DNA from: Calamus simplicifolius | Lineage: Eukaryota; Streptophyta; Magnoliopsida; Arecales; Arecaceae | Direction: 5' to 3' | Length of the DNA: 64,000 nt | Assembly: GCA_900491605.1 (NCBI GenBank) | Contig: UESW01005086.1 | Span: 205,409-269,408 of the forward strand | Part shown: positions 55,101-64,000 of the stretch, one piece after another | Layout of the letters: every line of letters begins with the position of its first letter | How positions within the stretch are numbered: the stretch's first letter is position 1 | Translations under genes and position numbers: made by a program | The notes under the pieces: generated by a model | Databases searched by the model: none | Told to the model about the DNA's origin: nothing | The model's input: only the letters and a program-made list of their open reading frames with translations

Positions 55101-57636
55101 AAAAATACCTAGTACATGGACCATATATGATGACATCAGATCTATAGAAATGCAAGAATACAATTTATAATAGAGGTAACTGCACAGCATCCAGCAACTT
55201 TTGTGCTCAATTTAAATATATTACGATTGATGATATTTATACAGTTAATATAACACAAAGATTCTTGTTTTTTGGGTAAACGCTCACCGGCATGCACAAA
55301 TCTACAAAAGTACCAAACAACATTGATAACTAATGCAGATGTCAAGTATGACAGGCAACACCAATGCAAGTTTGCATAATGGACAAAGTCCAAGCAAGGG
55401 CAGCATACATCATCAAGAGTTTCTTACAGTTCTTATTACAAAATGATACTTATCAACAGCAATGCTCCAGCTTCCTCGGCAGTTAGAATTTAGTAAATTA
55501 AAGTTTCTTTATTTCAATCCACATAAAAGACAAGTGATATAATCTTCTTCATCACTTAGCTAGTCTCTAAATCACTACATGTGAATAATCTGAAAAAGAT
55601 GAATTAGAATAAAAGGGGGAACCACGAGAAGTACCAAATCCCAGAACCAAGGAGCAAATCAGAAAACCTAAAAGAGAGAAGTCCATTTTGTATAACATCT
55701 CCATAAGAATAATGCATCCTCCTGAAGCCATTAAATGTCTTGGAGAAGAGAAAACAAGATGCAATCTGCAGAAAGGTTAATCTGACATAAGTCAAAGTCC
55801 TAAGTATATGCATTAATTTATTTCCACACAGCTTGAAGGGAAAGCAATTTGCAGAAGTGGGTTCAAACTATGAAAAATTGTTGAGGTTATTAAATATGTG
55901 ATTACAAAACTTGTCACAAGTTACCTTTCCTCAGCAAGATTATCAATATAGAATATAAAGATAATTCCAAAAAGGATTGTGCTCAAATAAGCCCAACTTG
56001 GAAACTGGAATTTAATAATGCTATCGGTCGTAGATCCCTGAAGTCACAAAATGAAAAACAAATTAAAAGAAGTACTGAAGCAAATGTCATAGAGTTTGAT
56101 GATAAAAATTCCATGCAGGGCAGACGTAAAATACTTAATAGCTATAGCATGTATACAGACATTTCAACCTCTACTTACTAGAATCGTATCCCACATGGCC
56201 AGAGGGAAGAGAAAGCATGTAGCTGAAGCAACAGTAATTGCATGAAGCCTCCTCTTAAGCTGATTCTGCAAGATAATTTAAGCATTCATCAGCTACTATA
56301 TATGTGTGATTATCAAATTACAAGTAGTAGTAGAAAAGACAGAACTTATATACCACAGGAAATATGCAAGGAAGATCTCCTAAAACGCAATAATACCTTG
56401 AGTGATACACGTCGTGCAATTATCCTTCTCAAAGCTGATAATATTCCAGCAGAGATGGGCACCGCTATTTCTTTAATTCCTAAAATTTGCTTTTCCTGTA
56501 CCAGTGGTTCTGTACCAAAGCTATCTATAAATAGCATTATACAGTCAAGTTTCACGTAATTACTGAAATGCCATTTTGCTATAACAAAAATAATAAATTC
56601 AATTCTTCCTGTCTTATCTATGATACCCTATTGCAAGTTTTCACAGTTCAGAGTATTTAAGATGCAGGGGTTTCATATTGGATACGGAAAGGCGAATTTG
56701 TTCTTGTGGCCCATCCTTCTGATAAGAAATAATATGCTGCCAACATAGCAATGAGTCCACCAACCTAGGGGGGTAAAAAATCAGAAGCCAAGGTTGTTAT
56801 TTCCATATATTATATCATTGTCTTCTCACAGAATACTGCAGGAAAATGATAGAATGGTATAAGCAAAAATTAAATTATGTTCCTTGAGATATATCTCTAA
56901 GCAAACAGCGAATCAGCACTTCTTGTATTTTGACCATTTAAATCAACTAGCATGACAGAAAAGGATTAAATCAGATTGAAATATGTAGGCCGGAATATTA
57001 ATAATGAAGAAATTGTTTAGATCACAACTAGTTGCAGATGGCTGCACGGCAATTGCAAATCATGATCCAGCCAATACCACACCCTCTGCTTCCCTCTGCC
57101 CATTCCAATCCTTGCACTGCTTGAATGGCACTCACTCCATATATATCACACACAGGAAAGTATGATTCATGGGACCTGTCAAACCCGAAAATAGTTGTGC
57201 TAACAACAATTTGTAACCTAGAAAATGTAATCAGTGAATATTTAACACACAACCCAGAAAAATGGCTTAATGTTTGATTAGCACTGCAAATGGCTTAATG
57301 TTAGGTCTTACAACCCAGCAAACATGACCTACAAGATTTACAATATTCTTTTTCTTTGCCTTTGGTCTAAGTGTACAATAAATACAAAAGTCATCATATC
57401 AATACTACTCTTGTCAGAGAATGCCTAGCACTTATAGATAAACAACCGGACAATTGCACCATGTGATGCCACGCTTGCAGCCAGCACCATAACACGTGGT
57501 CTTAAAGGAATTAGTAAACATATTTATGCTCAATAACACATGACAACTTACTTTTTTCCAAATATTAGCTCTTCGTCCATACAATACTGCAGATAAAACT
57601 CCAAGGACAGCACCCGCATACTCTGCCAATACAGCA
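52113..57636 (-). CDS. C-terminal part of a multi-pass membrane protein, eight exons (possibly MTP12/ZnT5-like N-terminal region)
   Basis: The exons are 57636-57552, 56764-56686, 56524-56397, 56265-56179, 56037-55925, 55765-55635, 55108-55001 and 52168-52113. All have GT-AG borders and compatible phases, giving 261 residues to a stop. The protein has about six hydrophobic segments: AEYAGAVLGVLSAVLYG, GGLIAMLAAYYFL, PISAGILSAL, ITVASATCFLFPLAMW, YLSTILFGIIFIFYI, and CIILMEML with FSLLGFLICSLVLGFG. Hydrophilic tracts follow, including RRIIARRVSLKNQLKRR and a Ser/Asp/Gln-rich tail ending in LQMSPLP. It recalls the membrane region N-terminal to the zinc-transport (CDF) domain in plant MTP12/ZnT5-like proteins. 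I could not find CDF exons, so identity is tentative. The last exon is joined across a 2.8-kb intron and is the least certain. The 5' exons are not visible, and a copia element lies upstream. Confidence 0.65.
52169..55000 (-). other. Long intron of the membrane-protein gene
   Basis: No exon with recognised motifs lies in this interval. A local repeat ATTACTCTAGTCACATCACA is doubled at about 54328-54430. A homopolymer pair (C-run then A-run) sits at 52218-52252. Confidence 0.5.
52218..52252. repeat. Poly(C)/poly(A) homopolymer junction
   Basis: About 17 C residues are followed by CA and about 15 A residues. Runs of this kind are prone to length errors in assemblies. Confidence 0.95.
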
Positions 57637-58246
57637 CTGCAGCCTCAAAAGAAAAGGCAAATTAAACCTCAGTATATGGAGAAGTAAGAAAAGAAAGAAA
57701 GAAATTAAGTGATATATCAGTTGAGTATTATTCCAGCTGTATGTATATTGTGAGAGGCTGCACGCTTTGCTTGGTTTAAGGTGGAGAGAAAAAAAGTGAA
57801 CACAAGAAACTTCATTGCTGACATGAAGTATTAATCTCCTGAGGAAGCTTGCCAACATTTAACAGAAATTAACATGACAGTAGACAGCTCCAATGTCAAA
57901 GTGAAGCACTTTAAATGTGAGCGTAACTTATTATATTGCTATTCAATGATTCTCCAATTTTATATCTCTTGTCATATCTAGACGTCTAGCGTGCCACAAC
58001 AACTGGCAAATGTCAGGCATACATGTTCGACTAAAATTAGTCGAATGCAAGGTCAGGATGTAGTGCAGAAAGGCAAACATATTTATGTCCAATTCAGCTC
58101 ACCAGTTTCCTGAAGTGTTACTCTAAATGCAGGGGTTTTTCCTGCACAAGTTATTGTAGCGTACTTACAAAGTGCAAAGCACTGTTTGTAGTTCTGAAGT
58201 GATCAAGTTCTAAAATGCTGCTCCATGTCATACTGTTCAATGTTAC
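57637..58246. other. Interval between visible first exon and copia element
   Basis: Probably an intron of the minus-strand membrane-protein gene. No upstream exon matching the expected phase (one leftover base, T) could be identified here. Confidence 0.4.
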
Positions 58247-58480
58247 CGTTGAATTATGAAGCTTTATTAAGAAAGTTATGTGATTTGGTATAATTTTCTG
58301 ATTCTTGGGATTATAGAAGATTTGGTATAATTTCTGATTCTTGAGATTATAGTTGGGTAGTTTCCTATTTTATAAAGATTTTGTTACTGTTTTTAGGCAG
58401 CAGCACCGTGTATATAATGGCCGGTTGTAACCTATTCTAAATACAAGAGAGAATTATTTTCTCCAAATTAGTTTTTAATA
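58247..58480 (+). repeat. 5' LTR of the copia element
   Basis: The 234-bp LTR begins CGTTGAATTATGAAG (the first T of TGTTG is changed to C) and ends TTTTTAATA. It has two copies of the ATTTGGTATAATTT...GGGATTATAG unit, against three in the 3' LTR. Confidence 0.88.
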
Positions 58481-58493
58481 TGGTATCAGAGCC
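58481..58493 (+). other. Primer binding site (initiator Met tRNA type)
   Basis: TGGTATCAGAGCC begins directly after the 5' LTR. Confidence 0.9.
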
Positions 58494-58630
58494 TTTGGCT
58501 CTTTCCTAAGAATCTCAGAAAATTCTTCTTTTCTCTGGCCGATTCATTCATCTCTGTTCACCATTGATAATCTTCATTTCATCAACCAAATTCTCCTACC
58601 CCTGTTTCTTCTCCTTCCTTTCAAACAAAT

Positions 58631-59510
58631 ATGTCAGAGACCACTGCAACCAGCCCTGTCTCAGATGCTCCAGCAACTGAGAATACTGCTGCCACTTCAA
58701 CCGAAGATCTACAGAACATTCAAGCTGCATATCGATTAAACGAAAGAAATTATTTGAAGTGGTCACAACTGGTCCACACATTCTTGAAGGGCATAGGGAA
58801 ATCAAGTCATCTATTGGGCATAGGTCCTTCAAAGGATGATCCCAAATTCGCAGCATGGGATGAACAGAATTCAATGGTGATGTCATGATTATGAAATTCG
58901 ATGCTACCACAGATTAGCGATACTTGTATGTTTCTCGGAACCGCCAAGGAAATTTGGGATGCTATCCGACAAACATACTCCAAGGTAAATAACGCTGCCT
59001 AAATCTATGAAATTAAGACAAAAATTTCATCAACCAAACAAGGGACTCGAACTGTCACAGAATATTCGAGTTTCTTGCAAGGCTTGTGGCAAGAGTTGGA
59101 CCATTATCAGTGTATTCAAATGAGCTGTGGCCCGGATTCTGTAACTCTGAAATGATTCGTAGAGAAGGATCGCATCTATGACCTTCTTGCAGGACTTAAT
59201 GTCGAGTTCGATGCCGTCAAAGTACAAATCTTGGAAAAAGAAGACCTGCCTTCCTTGAATGAGACAATTTCGATCATACGAGCAGAGGGACGACGAAGTG
59301 TTATGCTTGAGACCCATGCAGGAGAGGGATCTGCCCTTGTGACCAAAGCAACCGGATTGAAGGAATCTAGCCCGGCACAACCTATGGTCCAAGCAAATCG
59401 GTCCAAGCCTATCAATCAGGATTCTTTATTTTGCACGTACTGCAAAAAAAACATCGCCACACCAAGGAACAATGCTGGAAACTCCATGGCAGGTCCAACT
59501 GCAGTGTAAT
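58631..59510 (+). pseudogene. Copia gag, frameshifted
   Basis: The start ATGTCAGAGACCACTGC gives a Thr/Ala-rich N-terminal end. The gag core begins LNERNYLKWSQLVHTFLKGI and KDDPKFAAWDEQNSMVM, then stops at 58886. Further gag sequence follows in shifted frames: ISDTCMFLGTAKEIWDA (about 58913-58963), then the region 59180-59290. The zinc knuckle start FCTYCKKKHRHTKEQC lies at 59431-59475 in a shifted frame. Stops near 58886 and 59155 disable it. Confidence 0.8.
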
Positions 59511-59519
59511 GTTTTTCCC

Positions 59520-60200
59520 TTCACATTGTGTGTTTCAGGAGCAGGACACGGGGAGGACGATTGGACGTGCTAGTGAGAGGGACGGTCTTTACTACTTGGA
59601 GAATCAAAGTGGAAGAACTAGAGTTGAGGATCCTTTACCTACATCATTTCTTTCTGAGTCAGTTATGTCAAATAAAAATAAATTTTGGCTTTATCATCGT
59701 CGTTTGGGTCATCCATCTTTTAAGGTTCTTAAGTTAATGTTTCCTTCATTATTCAAAGGGTCTGATTTTGAGTCTTTTCATTGTGATGATTGTGAACTTG
59801 CCAAACACAAACGTGCTTCTTTTCCAATAAGCAATACAAAAACCTTTAATCCTTTTTCTCTTATTTCTAGTGATATTTGGGGTCCTTCTACTATTCCAAA
59901 TATTTCTAGTGCTAAGTGGTTTGTTTCGTTCATTGATGACTACACTTGAGTAACGTGAATTTATCTCTTAAAAAATAAATATGATGTTGGCACTGTTTTT
60001 CCCAATTTTTACAACATGATCAAGACACGGTTTGATGTGAGAATAAAGCGGTTTCGTTCTGATAATGCCAGAGGTTATTTCAATCAAATTCTCTCTCCAT
60101 TTTTTTCAAAAAGAAGGGATATACATGAGTCCTCTTGTGTTAGTACACCATTGTTAGTACACCACAACAGAACGGAGTGGCCGAACGTAAAAACGGCCAT
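59520..60200 (+). pseudogene. Copia GAG-pre-integrase and first half of integrase
   Basis: After the zinc knuckle the sequence passes quickly to the pre-integrase domain (FWLYHRRLGHPSFKVL with its HxxxLGHP motif, then FHCDDCELAKHKR). The integrase core follows with FSLISSDIWGPST (first Asp) and FVSFIDDYT. Stops at 59947 and 59956 follow. RFRSDNARGYF (second Asp) is at 60051-60083. No protease DSGA motif lies between gag and this region, so protease was lost by deletion near 59505-59540. Confidence 0.82.
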
Positions 60201-62668
60201 CTTCTAGATATCACAAGAGCTTTGTTGTTTCACAAAAATGTTCCTAAAAAATATTGGGGGGAAGCCGTTCTAACCGACACACATCTTATTAATAGACTTC
60301 CAACTCGGGTTCTTGACTTCAAAAGTCCAATTGAAATTCTTACAAAATTGTTTCCCAATTTCAATGCTTCAAATAATCTTATTCCTAGAATTTTTGGAAG
60401 TGTTGCCTTTGTTCATGTCCATTCTCAGAATAGGGGAAAACTTGATTCACGTGCTCTTAAGTGCATTTTCATTGGGTATTCTTCCACACAAAAGGGATAT
60501 AAGTGTTTTCATCCACCGACTAGAAAATTCTTTATTTCTACTGATGTTACTTTTGTCGAAAATGAGTCTTTTTTTAAACACTCATATCTTCAGGGAGAGA
60601 ACTTCAGTGAAGATAGAGCAAAGGACCTATTTCTTCTTAATTTTCACAATCAACCTAATTCACTTGAATCTCCATCCAAGCCTGTCCCGGTGTCTGTCGT
60701 ATCTGAACCTGTTTCAGCGTCTGTTGAACCCACTCCTACATCACCAGTTCAATCCATCCCCGTCATACCATTGGTTGCGTCACCCAAGTCGCATGAAGTG
60801 ATGAAAGATAAGAAAAAACTAGACAATATTCAACCACTACATGTCTATTCCAGGAAGAAAATTCCAATCTCTCCAACGGCACAGGTACAATCTCCTATTC
60901 GTGTTACTGATGAGATATCCAAAATCATTCCCACACCCGCCAAAAATGTCACACCATTAGCTGAGCTTAATGAATCCATAGACGAGCATGAAAAACCAAG
61001 TGATGCCAACTTACCAATTGCACTTAGGAAAGGAACCAGAGCCTGCACTAAACATCCTCTATACCTATTCATGACCTACCAAAACCTATCCCAAAGCCAT
61101 AGAGCTTTCTTAAGCAACCTCCATACAATACCCATTCCAAGAAATCTATCTGAGGCATTAGGGGATAAGAAGTGGGAGGATGCCATGAAAGTGGAGATGG
61201 AAGCTCTTGTAAAGAACAAAACATGGGAGTTGGTCAAATTGCCAAAAGGAATCAAACCGGTTGGATGTAGATGGGTGTTTACTATGAAGTATAAGTCTGA
61301 CGGTTCTATAGAGAGATACAAGGTAAGGTTGGTCGCCAAGGGGTACACTCAAACCTACGGCATTGATTATCTAGAGACATTTGCTCCGGTGGCAATGATG
61401 AATACAGTACGAGTTCTTTTGTCATTAGCTGCCAATTTTGGGTGGAATTTACAACAGTTTGATGTTAAAAATGCATTTCTCCACGGTGACCTAGAAGAAC
61501 AGATTTACATGGAAGTTCCTCCTAGATTTGAATCTAAAGAAAGAATGGTATGTAAGCTAAAGGAAGCCCTCTACGACTCAAACAATCACCAAGAGCTTGG
61601 TTTGGAAGACTCACCAAGGTGATGATTGCCTTGGGATACAAACAGAGCCAAGGCGACCACACTTTATTTGTAAGACAATCTGATTCAAGGGGGAGTTACA
61701 GTTTATTGGTATATGTAGATGATATGATAGTGACGGGCAATGATGCAGGAGAGATGCAAAATTTAAAACGACATATTTTGAAAGAATTTGACATCAAGGA
61801 ACTTGGGAGGTTAAAATACTTCCTAGGTATTGAAGTGGCTCATTCAAAACAAGGGATCTTTATTTCTCAACAGAAATATGTGCTTGATTTGCTAAAAGAA
61901 ACGGGGAAGTTGGGGTGTAAGCCAATTGATACGCCCATTGAGTTCAATTATGGACTATGTGATGCTCCTAATGATCCTATGGTGGATAGAAGTTCTTATC
62001 AGAGGTTTGTTGGGAGGCTAATCTATTTGGCACATACGAGACCAGACATTGCATTTGCTGTGAGTATTGTTAGTAGATTTATGCACAATCCTAAAGAAAC
62101 GTATCTCAAAGCCGTCCACAGAATCTTGCAATACTTGAAGGGCAATTCCGAAAGAGGTATTCTGTTCAAGAATGAAGAAAGCATGACATTGGAAGCCTAT
62201 ACTGATGTAGATTATGCAAGATCGTTGGATGACAGGAGATCAACTTCGGGCTATTGTACTCTCTTAGGAGGGAATCTTGTAACATGGAGAAGCAAGAAAC
62301 AACGTGTGGTGGCAAGATCAAGTGCAGAGTCTAAGTTTAGGTCAATGGCAATGGGAATATGCGAGTTGTTGTGGTTGAAGATTATTCTTGATGATTTGAA
62401 GATAAAATGGGAAGGACCAATGAGATTATACTGTGACAACAAATCTACCATTAGTATTGCTCATAATCCAGTGCAACACGATCGAACAAAGCATATCGAA
62501 GTTGACAGACACTTTATCAAGGAGAAACTCGAGAGCGGTCTAATATGTACTTCGTTTGTTTCATCCAAGGATCAATTAGCAAATATTCTCACAAAGGGGC
62601 TATCAAGCACTATGTTTCAAAATATCATTAGCAAGCTTGGAATGGAGGATATCCATTCACTAGCCTGA
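60177..62668 (+). pseudogene. Copia pol: integrase end, reverse transcriptase and RNase H, one frameshift
   Basis: The frame 60177-61622 begins at AERKNGHLLDITRALLF (integrase catalytic Glu region) and continues through IGYSSTQKGYKCF to RT (GCRWVFTMKYKSDGSIERYK, LVAKGYTQTYGIDYLETFAP). A single missing G in CTCTACGACTC (about 61573) shifts the frame. RT resumes at 61619-62668 with the catalytic VYVDDMIVTG and FLGIEVAHS, then RNase H with AYTDVDYARSLDDRRSTSGY (first Asp), SSAESKFRSMAMGICELLWL (Glu), LYCDNKSTI (Asp) and RTKHIEVDRHF. Apart from this one base the pol C-terminal half is complete. Confidence 0.9.
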
Positions 62669-62675
62669 GGGGGAG

Positions 62676-62948
62676 TGTTGAATTATGAAGCTTTATTAAG
62701 AAAGTTATATGATTTGGTATAATTTCCTGATTCTTGGGATTATAGAAGATTTGGTATAATTTCCTGATTCTTAGGATTATAGAAGATTTGGTATAATTTC
62801 CTGATTCTTGGGATTATAGTTGGATAGTTTCCTATTTTATAAAGATTTTGTTACTGTTTTTAGGCAGCAGCACCGTGTATATAATTGCCGGTTGTAACCT
62901 ATTCTAAATACAAGAGAGAATTATTTTTCTCCAAATTAGTTTTCAATA
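62676..62948 (+). repeat. 3' LTR of the copia element
   Basis: The 273-bp LTR runs from TGTTGAATTATGAAG to TTTTCAATA. It contains three tandem copies of a 38-39-bp unit (GATTTGGTATAATTTCCTGA plus TTCTTGGGATTATAGAA). Confidence 0.9.
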
Positions 62949-62953
62949 GTTAC

Positions 62954-64000
62954 AAATAGTTCTAAATCCTAATATTGAGTATTGTTTTATATCTAGTGAT
63001 GGTAGCCCATCATACTGTACTGCAATGACATACTCAGATACAAAACATATGATTTGTGTTGGACTAAAATATAATTCATACATGAAATGCAACATCTCAT
63101 TCAGGAAGATTCTGAACAACATTTTTTCTCCTTAAGTAACTCTAGTGGTCCTTTGCACTCTAGTGGCCCTTTGCATGCTGACACCAATTGAATCTTAAAT
63201 AAGGAAAACAACAAGAACAAAACCACAAATCAACAGTCATTCATCAAACGATTTGAGAAAGAAACTTTTTATTGAAAAACTTAATCTTAAAGACTACATA
63301 GACAACTTTTAATTTATAGTAAATAAGTCCATTAAATGGTCATGGATCCATAGACTCTTCAACAAACTGATGGTTCAGTTTTTGAGTCAAAGTGACATTA
63401 AGTATAATTACAATAGGAAAAGTGTTTTCCTAAAACTCAATAAATCCAGAAATATACATACCTAGAGTCTTGTATTGTAAAAATTAGCTTCATGTCCGGC
63501 TATGGATGAACTATTATTCTTAAACACTCTTCTTCAATATGTATTAGAAGTCAAGTATTTTCTTAACTTAAGTAGAAATGATATTTGTCTCTCAAAAAAC
63601 ATGTTTGGAGTTCAACAAGTCAGCTGCAAATATTATATGTGACAAAATACAAGTTGTATCTGCAGTACACAAATAAGATATACACTTTTGCTAATAAATT
63701 AACAAAAAATGCCAAGATATAAATACTTGTCAAGCAGGTCCAATAGTATTATATTGGATTAGTAGAGAGGCAAAAATATGTTTCCTTAAAATTTCTTGGA
63801 ATTACTAACTGATATTCATTTTAGTGGAGTATTTTGAGATGAAAATGTTGCAGCTTTTGGAATCTTCTGCCAAGGGTATTGGACCCATTTTTGCACTTCC
63901 TTTGGATCTCACTTTTGCACCAGCTTCCTAAATGCCTCCTTGATCCCTTTTTCCCTTTAGGCAGAAGTAATGGCAACTCTGAGTTCATGTGTCTCTTTTA
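62954..64000. other. Right edge, no gene recognised
   Basis: AT-rich unique sequence. It may be a further part of the large upstream intron of the membrane-protein gene. No exon with the expected phase or motif was identified on either strand. Confidence 0.45.

Larger units (their letters stand above)
58242..62953 (+). mobile_element. Ty1-copia retrotransposon with short LTRs and GTTAC target duplications
   Basis: The 5' LTR (58247-58480) and 3' LTR (62676-62948) are flanked by perfect GTTAC duplications (58242-58246 and 62949-62953). TGGTATCAGAGCC follows the 5' LTR and GAGGGGGAG precedes the 3' LTR. The pol gene is long and nearly intact after 60177, so this is the youngest-looking autonomous-type element in the window. 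However, the protease is missing and gag is broken. The LTRs differ by about 5% plus one 39-bp repeat unit. Confidence 0.93.

Overview
This is a nuclear plant genome window, most likely from a monocot. The evidence is GT-AG spliced plant genes (a universal stress protein, a MEI2-like RNA-binding protein relic and a multi-pass membrane protein) set in dense LTR retrotransposons of plant-specific lineages (Ty1-copia, chromovirus and Tat-type Ty3-gypsy). No rRNA, tRNA, CRISPR array or bacterial feature is visible. The monocot call is an inference from the GC-rich first exon and overall texture. The species cannot be named from sequence alone.

Layout. 1-3975: two exons of a MEI2-like gene (204-933) broken by three single-base losses, a 41-bp stub of an RTE-type LINE with a 15-bp target duplication, two related MITE copies and a decayed RTE LINE end. 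4231-5784: a clean solo LTR with GGGAA target duplications. 6200-17691: a decayed Ty1-copia element split by a reverse-strand chromovirus (7958-14533) that has lost its reverse transcriptase and RNase H. 18207-35559: a 17.35-kb Tat-lineage Ty3-gypsy element with LTRs, PBS, gag, protease, RT, a second archaeal-type RNase H, integrase, a 141-bp tandem array and an antisense gene. Its 3' half is tandemly duplicated (23103-28221 and 28222-33450).

36001-43055: a complete four-exon universal stress protein gene on the minus strand (predicted 160 aa), with a roughly 2-kb solo LTR in intron 2. 43581-50434: a non-autonomous LTR element with very long LTRs, a gag-like start related to the Tat element, a 106-bp higher-order repeat array, and a hAT-like MITE in its 3' LTR only. 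52113-57636: eight phase-consistent minus-strand exons giving the C-terminal 261 residues of a polytopic membrane protein (MTP12/ZnT5-like N-terminal region is the best guess); its 5' exons are not seen. 58247-62948: a fairly young Ty1-copia element with GTTAC target duplications, probably within or just upstream of that gene. The remainder has no recognisable gene.

The most unusual feature is the Tat element. It has an internal 5.1-kb duplication with a 3-nt microhomology junction that fuses antisense-gene sequence to the archaeal-type RNase H, and only the distal copy of the antisense gene retains what looks like its own G-box plus TATA promoter. The duplicated copies look less diverged (about 3% by eye) than the two LTRs (about 10% by eye), which suggests the duplication arose after insertion.
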